From Chlamydia avium 10DC88 (GTDB taxonomy: Bacteria; Chlamydiota; Chlamydiia; Chlamydiales; Chlamydiaceae), in contig NZ_CP006571.1 in assembly GCF_000583875.1 (NCBI RefSeq), positions 938,645 to 1,002,644 on the forward strand: a stretch of 64,000 nucleotides of DNA. The letters are read 5' to 3'. A program made the translations under genes and the position numbers. The notes below the pieces were generated by a model. It saw nothing but the letters and a program-made list of their open reading frames with translations. It did no database searches and had not been told where the DNA came from. Position 1 is the first letter of the stretch, and each line of letters begins with the position of its first letter. This document shows positions 57,364-64,000 of this stretch, in pieces.

Positions 57364-57870
57364 ATGAGACGACTCTGTAATTTACTTTCTCTATCGCGTA
57401 TATGGCTAGCCTTGCTTTTTTGCCAGGAAAGAGGGCATCTTCGTTTATTAGTAATATTAGGGGCTATGGCAAGCGATGTTTTGGATGGTTATCTTGCTCG
57501 TCGTTATAAAGCCACAAGTCGTTTTGGTTCAATGCTAGACCCCTTAACAGATAAGTTTTTCGTATTTGTCTGTGTCGCAATTCTATACTGGGAAAGATCG
57601 CTATCTCCTTCTCATTTATTATTAATTTTTGCTCGCGACATTTTTTTAGTTTTATTTGCTATCTATCTCTCTGCTGTTCGTGGATGGCGGGGATACGATT
57701 ATCGTGCCCTATTTTTTGGGAAGATTTTCACAATTGCTCAGTTTATTATTTTGTTAGGAGTTACTGCTGGAGTAAAGATCCCTGTTATAGGCCTAACCCC
57801 GTTAATTGTCTTAGGATGTCTTTACTTTATTGAGCGTGTTATTGATTATAAAAAGCAATGTCTTGATTGA
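57364..57870 (+). CDS. pgsA: CDP-alcohol phosphatidyltransferase (PgsA-like)
   Basis: 168-residue inner-membrane enzyme. The CDP-alcohol signature D-x2-DG-x2-AR-x8-G-x3-D-x3-D is present as DVLDGYLARRYKATSRFGSM then LDPLTDKF. About four to five hydrophobic spans follow. It probably makes phosphatidylglycerol phosphate from CDP-diacylglycerol and glycerol-3-phosphate. The exact alcohol cannot be told from sequence. A strong promoter lies at 57278-57307. Confidence 0.88.
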   Translation: MRRLCNLLSLSRIWLALLFCQERGHLRLLVILGAMASDVLDGYLARRYKATSRFGSMLDPLTDKFFVFVCVAILYWERSLSPSHLLLIFARDIFLVLFAIYLSAVRGWRGYDYRALFFGKIFTIAQFIILLGVTAGVKIPVIGLTPLIVLGCLYFIERVIDYKKQCLD

Positions 57871-58098
57871 CTGTATTAAAAATTTTTTTTAATTAAAAAT
57901 AGTTAAGGATATTAAAGGAACAGCTTGTATTTTAGGCTGCAGTACTTTAGAATGGTCCTTTACGCACACTGTGATCTTTTAAAACATGTTGTTTTGTTTC
58001 TTCTATAAGTACTTCAGGGATTGGTTTGGCAGTTCCGTGTTTCTCAAGTACGATGTGTTTGTTCACAAGTCTTTATGCTCTATAATTTGGGGAAGGAT

Positions 58099-59727
58099 AT
58101 GCAGTCGTTAGAAGTAAAACCTTTTTCAAGACTGCGGGCCTACCTCTGCCCCATATATCGATCAGAATTTCCAAAATTTATTCCTCTTTTTTGTCTCGCC
58201 TTTTTTGTAGGGTTTAATTATTGCCTGCTTAAAAGTATGAAGGACGCCTTAGTTGTCGTGGGTTCTGATGCAGGCGCGGAGGTTATACCGTTCTTGAAGG
58301 TCTGGGGAATTGTTCCCGGAGCTGTTATAGTGACTATGATTTATGGATGGTTAAGTAGTCGGTGTCCTAGAGACACCGTTTTTTATTGTTTTATCGGGAG
58401 TTTCCTAGGCTTCTTCTTTCTATTTGCAGCGGTGATCTATCCTTTAGGCGATAGTTTGCATCTTCACTCCCTAGCTAATAAATTACAGCAATGGCTTCCT
58501 CAGGGGTTGCGCGGATTCATTGTGATGATTCGCTATTGGAGCTATAGTCTATATTATGTGATGTCCGAGCTCTGGAGCTCTGTTATTCTTTCTACTTTGT
58601 TTTGGGGGCTGGCTAATGAGGTAACCAGCGTGAAAGAAGCTGGAAGGTTTTATGCTCTAATAAACACGGGTTTGAACCTTTCTTCTATATTTGCAGGGGA
58701 GATTTCTTATTGGATGGGGAAACATACTCTTTTTGTTTTTCCATTTGTTAAGGATAGATGGCACGAGGTCATGCTAAACTTGACAATTCTGATTATGCTC
58801 TCCGGATTAAGTATGATTTGGTTATACCGTCGAGTGCATCTTCTTACGAAAGATCAATATAATTCTATTTCTATAGAAGACATCCACGTTGCAGAAGAAA
58901 GTGTGGCAAGCGCCAAAGCAAAGAAAAAAACAAAGACAAAAGCAAAAAGTCTTTTCCTTTACCTCATGCGCTCGCGTTACCTTTTAGGTTTGGCTGTTAT
59001 CGTACTTTCCTATAATTTAGTCATTCACCTATTCGAAGTCGTATGGAAAGATCAGGTCAGCCAAATTTATAGTTCCCGAGTAGAATTTAATAGCTATATG
59101 AGTAGAATAACGACTTTGATCGGTATTATTTCTGTTTTAGCTGCACTTTTCCTTACAGGACAAAGTATCCGTAGGTGGGGATGGAGAGTTGGAGCTTTGA
59201 CCACCCCAATTGTTATGCTAGTTAGCGGGATCCTATTTTTTGGAGCCATTTTTGCTGTGAAAAGGGATATTATGATTTTTGGAGGGCTATTCAATATGGC
59301 TCCTATGGTCATAGTGGCCTGGATCGGGGGGATACAAAATGTTCTCTCTCGTTCAGCCAAGTTCACTTTTTTCGATCAAACAAAAGAAATGGCATTTATT
59401 CCTCTTCCTAATGATGAAAAGATTTTTGGTAAGGCTGCCATAGATGGTGTTGTCTCCCGTATTGGTAAATCAGGAGGATCATTAATTTACCAAGGGCTGT
59501 TAATGATTTTTACTTCTGTAGCAGCAAGCATTAATGTGATTGCCGTAGTACTCCTTACTATTATGGTTTTGTGGATTACTGTTGTAGCTTTAATAGGGAG
59601 GGAATACAACATAAGAGCAGCTAGTTCCCTTACTGAAGATACCGCATCTTCACCGCTTACTAGAGTTGCCAGTGGTGAATCTCTGGAAGGAACACCTCCT
59701 GATAAAGAAGAAGTCGCTGTACTGTAG
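58099..59727 (+). CDS. npt2: Npt-type nucleotide transporter (ATP/ADP translocase family)
   Basis: 542 residues from ATG at 58099 ([16 protein letters not shown]), which follows GGGGAAGGAT. An in-frame start at 58021 adds a non-family N-terminus. About 11-12 membrane spans, a Lys-rich cytoplasmic loop (about 280-300, [10 protein letters not shown]), and family segments such as [21 protein letters not shown] and [13 protein letters not shown]. By position it matches C. trachomatis Npt2, which imports NTPs with protons rather than exchanging ATP for ADP. The Npt1/Npt2 distinction rests on order. A terminator follows at 59733. Confidence 0.9.
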   Translation: MQSLEVKPFSRLRAYLCPIYRSEFPKFIPLFCLAFFVGFNYCLLKSMKDALVVVGSDAGAEVIPFLKVWGIVPGAVIVTMIYGWLSSRCPRDTVFYCFIGSFLGFFFLFAAVIYPLGDSLHLHSLANKLQQWLPQGLRGFIVMIRYWSYSLYYVMSELWSSVILSTLFWGLANEVTSVKEAGRFYALINTGLNLSSIFAGEISYWMGKHTLFVFPFVKDRWHEVMLNLTILIMLSGLSMIWLYRRVHLLTKDQYNSISIEDIHVAEESVASAKAKKKTKTKAKSLFLYLMRSRYLLGLAVIVLSYNLVIHLFEVVWKDQVSQIYSSRVEFNSYMSRITTLIGIISVLAALFLTGQSIRRWGWRVGALTTPIVMLVSGILFFGAIFAVKRDIMIFGGLFNMAPMVIVAWIGGIQNVLSRSAKFTFFDQTKEMAFIPLPNDEKIFGKAAIDGVVSRIGKSGGSLIYQGLLMIFTSVAASINVIAVVLLTIMVLWITVVALIGREYNIRAASSLTEDTASSPLTRVASGESLEGTPPDKEEVAVL

Positions 59728-59732
59728 TTTTT

Positions 59733-59752
59733 AAAGGGCTTTAGCCCTTTTT
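59733..59752 (+). terminator. Intrinsic terminator after npt2
   Basis: AAAGGGCT and AGCCCTTT are fully complementary around TT and are followed by TTC and T-rich sequence. It lies 6 bases after the npt2 stop. A degenerate version of this hairpin region is visible near 60145-60165, consistent with the duplication that created the sohB remnant. Confidence 0.75.
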
Positions 59753-59851
59753 CATCTATTTGTTGATCTGTTAGCTTTTTCTCGATTATTTTGTTTTATC
59801 TATTTTTTAAATTTTTTAATTTTATGGTGAGTATGCAAGCATTTTGGCGTT
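59747..59851 (+). repeat. Direct repeat, copy 1 (sohB leader)
   Basis: 105-base direct repeat unit; the second copy is at 60160-60264. The two differ at about seven positions. One difference (TTTATAAAC in copy 2, TTTTTTAAAT in copy 1) changes a possible -10 hexamer. Confidence 0.85.
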
Positions 59852-60145
59852 TCCTGCTTAAAAGATCCCTGTTGATCTGGTTGCCTGAGCAATTTTTTCT
59901 TGATTTCTTGCCTTAGATTAATTTTCTCTGTTTAAGAGACGTATAATAAGAATTTAATCAATATTGAGGATTTGAGTAGGGCTTTTTATTACAGTTACGG
60001 TAATGAAAGACGTCGTTTTTTAAGTAAAATCTTGCAAAGAGCAGTGTGAGATTGTAATGCTCAAGGTTTGGATATCTGTAATAATCAAGAGAGTAGCAAA
60101 AAATCTAAGTGAGGGAGATCCTTATTGCATTATAATCATTTTAAA
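59747..60145 (+). pseudogene. Decayed tandem copy of sohB (remnant)
   Basis: Bases 59747-59851 match 60160-60264 (the leader and first codons of sohB) at about 93% with no gap and a constant 413-base offset, including the start (MQAFWRF here, MKTFWRF in sohB). The ORF then ends after 27 codons. Further on, short blocks align with the sohB body in the same order. Around 59986-60013 they match 60433-60460 (encoding VIEMKDV), 60030-60065 match 60480-60515, and 60099-60130 match 60529-60557. The body has therefore been deleted and mutated. This is a fragmentary duplicate, not an active gene. Confidence 0.75.
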
Positions 60146-60159
60146 GTGCTTTCATAACT

Positions 60160-60264
60160 CTTTTTCATCTATTTGTTGATCTGTTAGCTTTTTCTCGATT
60201 ATTTTGTTTTATCTATTTTATAAACTTTTTGATTTTATGGTGTGTATGAAAACTTTTTGGCGTT
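60160..60264 (+). repeat. Direct repeat, copy 2 (live sohB leader and start)
   Basis: Partner of the repeat at 59747-59851. It contains the upstream region and the first codons of sohB. A TATAAT at 60131-60136, just before this repeat and inside the decayed copy, is a candidate promoter element, though its -35 is weak. Confidence 0.85.
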
Positions 60265-61247
60265 TTTTATCTAGGGGGTTCCTATCGATTCTTGGATTAT
60301 CTACAGGAGTGGTTCTCGCTTTCTTCCTTATTTTACTTTTAATTGTTTCTACTTGTGGGATGAATGATGTGCAATTTGTGAATATGGCAGATGCCACAGG
60401 AACAGTTAAAGATTTGGGTAAAGAAGCTCCCATTATTGCCGTTATAGAAATGAAGGACGTCATTTCTTCAAATAAATGCACTGCAAAGAACATACAGGAT
60501 GCGATTAACGCACTAAGTTCAGATGCTTATAAAAATCGAGTGAAGGGGATCATCATTGATATGGATTGCCCTGGAGGCGAAGTCTTTGAAATTGCTCGTA
60601 TTTACTCAACTTTCCAATTTTGGAAGGAGCAGACAAAATGCCCCATTTATGTTTTTGTGAATGGCCTATGTGCTTCGGGGGGATATTTCATTGCTTGTGC
60701 TTCTGATAAAATTTATTCCACTTCGTGTTCTCTCATTGGTTCTGTAGGGGTTTTATCCGGGCCATATTTTAATGTAAAGGAAGGATTGAATCGCTATGGT
60801 ATTGAAAGTGATTTACTCATTGCAGGAAAAGATAAAGCCCCAATGAATCCCTATACTCCTTGGACACCTCAGGATCGTAAGGTACGCCAAGAAGTGATTA
60901 ATTATCTTTATGGCCAATTTGTGGATGTTGTAGTTGAAAATCGTCCTCTAATAACTAAAGAGAAGTTAATAAATGTTTTAGGCGCTCGTTTATATTCTCC
61001 TTCACAAGCTATGGAAGAAGGTTTTATTGATGTTATGAATGTAACAAAACAACAAGTTTTGCAGGATATCGTAACAGCTTGTCAAATTGAGGATAATTAT
61101 CGTGTTATCGGCTTAGGAAGTAATGGGTGGTGGAAAAAGGTTATGTCATCAGTAGCAAATAGTCCTCTGGTTACTGGGAAAATTCAACATATTTTCCCTG
61201 ATGTAGATAGTAACACGGCCTATACATTTTATTATTTGGATACGTAA
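60246..61247 (+). CDS. sohB: S49-family membrane peptidase (SohB/SppA-like)
   Basis: 333 residues from ATG at 60246; an in-frame ATG at 60237 is equally possible, as neither has a strong ribosome-binding site. An N-terminal membrane anchor (FLSILGLSTGVVLAFFLILLLI) is followed by the SppA-type domain. The nucleophile Ser sits in CASGGYFIACASDKIYS, then GSVGVLSGPYFN, and the general-base Lys probably in GKDKAPMNPYTPW. It is a periplasmic-facing protease that degrades leftover signal peptides or membrane proteins. A decayed second copy lies just upstream. Confidence 0.9.
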   Translation: MKTFWRFLSRGFLSILGLSTGVVLAFFLILLLIVSTCGMNDVQFVNMADATGTVKDLGKEAPIIAVIEMKDVISSNKCTAKNIQDAINALSSDAYKNRVKGIIIDMDCPGGEVFEIARIYSTFQFWKEQTKCPIYVFVNGLCASGGYFIACASDKIYSTSCSLIGSVGVLSGPYFNVKEGLNRYGIESDLLIAGKDKAPMNPYTPWTPQDRKVRQEVINYLYGQFVDVVVENRPLITKEKLINVLGARLYSPSQAMEEGFIDVMNVTKQQVLQDIVTACQIEDNYRVIGLGSNGWWKKVMSSVANSPLVTGKIQHIFPDVDSNTAYTFYYLDT

Positions 61248-61276
61248 TATCTGAGATAATTATAGGAGAGAACGGG

Positions 61277-63892
61277 GTGACGAAAACAATTTTTGTATTA
61301 GATGCATCAGGATTTATTTTTAGGGCGTACTTTGCTCTTCCAGAAATGAAAAATTCTTCTGGCCAGAGTACACAAGCAATTTTTGGATTTATTCGTTCTA
61401 TAAATAAATTAATTAAAGAGTTTTCTCCTAATTATATGGTGGCTGTATTTGATAGCCCCAATAATAAAGAAAGTCGCAAACAAATTTATGCAGATTATAA
61501 AAGTAATCGTGAGCAACATGCTCACGATCTTTATCAACAGATTCCTTTAGTTAAAGAATATTGTACCTTACTCGGTTTATCTCATATAGAGGCTAGGGGA
61601 GTAGAGGCCGATGATGTTATTGCTAGTATCACAAAAACTGCTGTGGGAAATGGTTATCAGGTTTGTATATGCACAGTAGATAAAGATTTACTACAACTTG
61701 TAGGTCCCGACGTTATTATTATTAATCCTTGGAAAAATCCTCAGGAAATCACTGAGGAGGATGTTAAGAAAATATACGGGGTTCCCCCAAAAAATATTCC
61801 TGATTACTTAGCCTTAGTTGGAGATCCTTCTGATAATATTCCTGGAGTAGTTGGTTGTGGACCAAAGACAGCAAAGACACTTTTAGAAAAATACGTATCT
61901 GTTGAGGGGATTTTAGAGAATTTTAATCAATTAACAACATCAGCGCAGAAGATATTTTCTAAGCAAAAAGAAGTATTACTATTGAGTAAAGATTTAGTGT
62001 TGTTAAATGATACGATAGAGGTTCCCTCGTCTATTGAGACTTTTGTATTTCCTTGTCAGGAGGTATCTCAAGAGAAGATCAATACTTTTTATATGCAGCA
62101 TGGATTTAAAACTTTAGTTCAAAATTTTGAGAAACAAGCAACTCAAGTTAATGTTAAAATTATTAGCAATAGCCACGATTTAATCGATTTACTTCCTTCG
62201 CTATATGGGAAAAGTGTTGCTTTTTCTGTAGGCTACTTGGGAAGTTTTCTTCCATCACTTTCCCTATTAGGGATAGCCTTAGCGTGTGATGGAGAAGTTT
62301 ATTACATTGATATAGATGGGTCTTCGGATAATCTTATCACTCCATTAAAAAGTTTTTTTGGTAGAAAAGATACAGAGTTTTATGGGTATAACATTAAAAG
62401 AGACAACCATGCATTGAAAAATTCGGGTATTGAAGTACACAACATAGCTTTAGATTTAGCTTTAGCAGAACATTTAATTCATGGTGGCGCGAAAAATTCT
62501 TTTCAATCTCTGCTTGTGAATCATGGATTAACAGATATAGCATGTAAATTTGGGAAGGAATGGGGGCAGTTGAGTCTTCCCATTGCTAAGTCTCCGTCCA
62601 ATCCTCCACAATATTTCGGAGAATTTGTTTCTTGTTTACCTTTGATTAAAAAGACTTTATTAGATGAGTTGCAGCAAAAGGGATTGCTAGATCTTTTTTT
62701 GAAAATAGAAATGCCTCTAGAAAAAGTTCTGTTTGTCATGGAACGCAATGGTGTGCCTATAGATACCAAAGTACTTCAAAAGCTTGAGGAGATGTTATCT
62801 GAAGAGCTTTTGATTCTTACAGATGAGATTTATATTGCCGCAGGGGAGTGTTTTAATATTAAATCTCCTAAGCAATTATCAGATGTATTATATAATAAGC
62901 TGGGTTTAAAGCCCTTAGACAAAGCATTATCAACAAAAGCAGAAGTTTTAGAAGGATTGTCTGGTGAACATGAAATTGTTGATAAAATCCTTGCTTTTCG
63001 TGCAGTAGAAAAATTGCTTTCTACTTATGTCAAAGCTCTTCCTAGGCAAGTTGATCCTTTTACACAGAGAATCCATCCAACATTTAATCAAATGGGGACG
63101 GTAACCGGGAGATTAGCATGTCAGGATCCCAACTTACAGAATATTCCTATACGGTCAGAGAGAGGGAAATTATTAAGACGAGCATTTTGCACGAATAAAG
63201 AGGATTCCTATTTTTTATCAGCTGATTATTCTCAGATTGAGCTAAGATTTCTAGCTCATTTAAGTCAGGATGAATCATTAAAATTAGCTTTTGATTCTCA
63301 AGAAGATATTCACACATTTACGGCTTCACAAGTATTTCATGTCCCTCTGGAAGAGGTTACAGAACAGCAACGTATGCAAGCAAAAACTGTAAATTTTGGT
63401 ATTATTTATGGCCAACAAGCTTATGGATTATCTAAGACATTAAAAATTTCTCTTGCCGAATCTCAAAAGTTAATTGATGCGTATTTTGATCGGTATCCTA
63501 AAGTCGCACAGTTTATTCACGAAACTGTGAATTCAGCTTCAGAAAATTTGAAGGTAACGACTTTATTAGGTAGAGAAAGAGTTATAAATAATTGGACAGA
63601 ATTTTCTTCCTCTCGAGCATCTTCAGGTCGTCTTGCGGTAAATACTCGGATACAAGGAAGTGCGGCCGAATTAATTAAATTAGCTATGTTACAACTTGCA
63701 GATGCTTTAAAAAAACGCCGGTTGAAAAGCCAAATGCTTTTGCAGGTACATGACGAATTGATTTTTGAAGTTCCTGAAGAAGAAAAAGAAGAGATGCTAA
63801 CTTTAGTGCGTGATATCATGGAATCTGCAATGATTTTATCCGTCCCATTAGTTGTGAATATCTTAATTGGAAAAAATTGGGCAGAATGTTAA
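61277..63892 (+). CDS. polA: DNA polymerase I
   Basis: 871 residues from a GTG at 61277 preceded by AGGAGAG. The 5'-3' exonuclease domain spans about 1-285 (FDSPNNKESRKQIYADYK, DKDLLQLVG, PGVVGCGPKTAKTLL). The middle 3'-5' exonuclease-like part lacks obvious DEDD residues and may not proofread. The polymerase domain has motif A DYSQIELRFLAHLS, motif B RMQAKTVNFGIIYG and motif C LQVHDELIF. It acts in repair and Okazaki-fragment maturation. coaE overlaps its last codons. Confidence 0.96.
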   Translation: MTKTIFVLDASGFIFRAYFALPEMKNSSGQSTQAIFGFIRSINKLIKEFSPNYMVAVFDSPNNKESRKQIYADYKSNREQHAHDLYQQIPLVKEYCTLLGLSHIEARGVEADDVIASITKTAVGNGYQVCICTVDKDLLQLVGPDVIIINPWKNPQEITEEDVKKIYGVPPKNIPDYLALVGDPSDNIPGVVGCGPKTAKTLLEKYVSVEGILENFNQLTTSAQKIFSKQKEVLLLSKDLVLLNDTIEVPSSIETFVFPCQEVSQEKINTFYMQHGFKTLVQNFEKQATQVNVKIISNSHDLIDLLPSLYGKSVAFSVGYLGSFLPSLSLLGIALACDGEVYYIDIDGSSDNLITPLKSFFGRKDTEFYGYNIKRDNHALKNSGIEVHNIALDLALAEHLIHGGAKNSFQSLLVNHGLTDIACKFGKEWGQLSLPIAKSPSNPPQYFGEFVSCLPLIKKTLLDELQQKGLLDLFLKIEMPLEKVLFVMERNGVPIDTKVLQKLEEMLSEELLILTDEIYIAAGECFNIKSPKQLSDVLYNKLGLKPLDKALSTKAEVLEGLSGEHEIVDKILAFRAVEKLLSTYVKALPRQVDPFTQRIHPTFNQMGTVTGRLACQDPNLQNIPIRSERGKLLRRAFCTNKEDSYFLSADYSQIELRFLAHLSQDESLKLAFDSQEDIHTFTASQVFHVPLEEVTEQQRMQAKTVNFGIIYGQQAYGLSKTLKISLAESQKLIDAYFDRYPKVAQFIHETVNSASENLKVTTLLGRERVINNWTEFSSSRASSGRLAVNTRIQGSAAELIKLAMLQLADALKKRRLKSQMLLQVHDELIFEVPEEEKEEMLTLVRDIMESAMILSVPLVVNILIGKNWAEC

Positions 63893-64000
63893 AATTATTA
63901 AAGATTTCTATTACAGGGGATCTCTCTTCAGGGAAGACCGAAGCATGTCAGATTTTCCGGGAGTTAGGGGCCTATGTAATTAGTGCCGATAAAGTTTCGC
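63886..64000 (+). CDS. coaE: Dephospho-CoA kinase (5' part only)
   Basis: The first 38 codons are in the window. The ATG at 63886 overlaps polA by 7 bases. It encodes a P-loop, ITGDLSSGKTEACQIF, then the family pattern ELGAYVISADKV, in which the Asp is the expected catalytic/phosphate-binding residue of CoaE. The enzyme phosphorylates dephospho-CoA to CoA. The rest lies beyond the window's end. Confidence 0.85.
   Translation, partial: MLKLLKISITGDLSSGKTEACQIFRELGAYVISADKVS

Overview
This window comes from a Chlamydia chromosome (family Chlamydiaceae). It is AT-rich, and two things identify it: genus-restricted proteins (a Cap1/CT529 relative, two type III effector-like proteins after pgk, the UhpC and Npt nucleotide/sugar-phosphate transporters, a Mip lipoprotein) and gene order. 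With C. trachomatis numbering recalled from memory, the order runs CT688-CT696 and then, after a junction near 10.25-10.31 kb, CT553 down to CT492. That junction is not in C. trachomatis, so the organism more likely belongs to the psittaci/caviae/felis/pecorum/pneumoniae side of the genus. The species cannot be named from sequence alone.

Layout. 0-6.3 kb: parB, two oligopeptide ABC-transporter ATPases (minus strand), a PiT phosphate transporter with its DUF47 accessory protein, and pgk. 6.3-10.3 kb: an AT-rich intergenic region, two effector-like genes with amphipathic membrane-binding helices, and a CT696-like gene. 10.3-16.7 kb: an rRNA cytosine methyltransferase, the D,D-carboxypeptidase DacF, and an envelope/regulatory cluster (BamD-like and LptE-like proteins, RsbW-like kinase). 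16.7-26.9 kb: dnaE, uhpC, hisS-aspS, mip-trmL, trxA and a tRNA-Leu. 27.4-35.1 kb: CT538, tsaE, dnaQ, a thioesterase, lnt, the lipid A genes lpxC-fabZ-lpxA, and cap1. 35.4-48.8 kb: a long ribosomal-protein operon starting at rplC, with secY, rpsM, rpsK, rpoA and rplQ, followed by gapA. 48.8-57.2 kb: two proteins of unknown function, a tRNA-Leu, ruvC-ruvA, ndk, lplA, mnmG with a tiny bS22-like gene upstream, dnaB and a tRNA-Ser. 57.3-64 kb: pgsA, an Npt-type nucleotide transporter, a decayed copy of sohB, the intact sohB, polA and the start of coaE.

Points that stand out. (1) Three genes expected to be essential or important (dnaE, lnt, lpxA) are each broken by one base in a homopolymer run. 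Sequencing error is the first explanation, programmed slippage the second. (2) fmt, which follows lpxA in C. trachomatis as I recall it, is absent, and a stop-filled 379-bp gap lies in its place. (3) The 518 bp before sohB hold a decayed second copy of sohB. Its upstream/start region is about 93% identical to the live one, while its body is fragmentary. (4) Ribosomal protein L2 carries an extra charged N-terminal segment of about 16 residues. (5) The second effector-like protein contains a duplicated 'PS-aromatic-R-x-LF + amphipathic helix' module. (6) An unlisted 29-codon gene for a basic bS22/AURKAIP1-like ribosomal protein precedes mnmG. No CRISPR array, prophage, insertion sequence or rRNA operon is visible.
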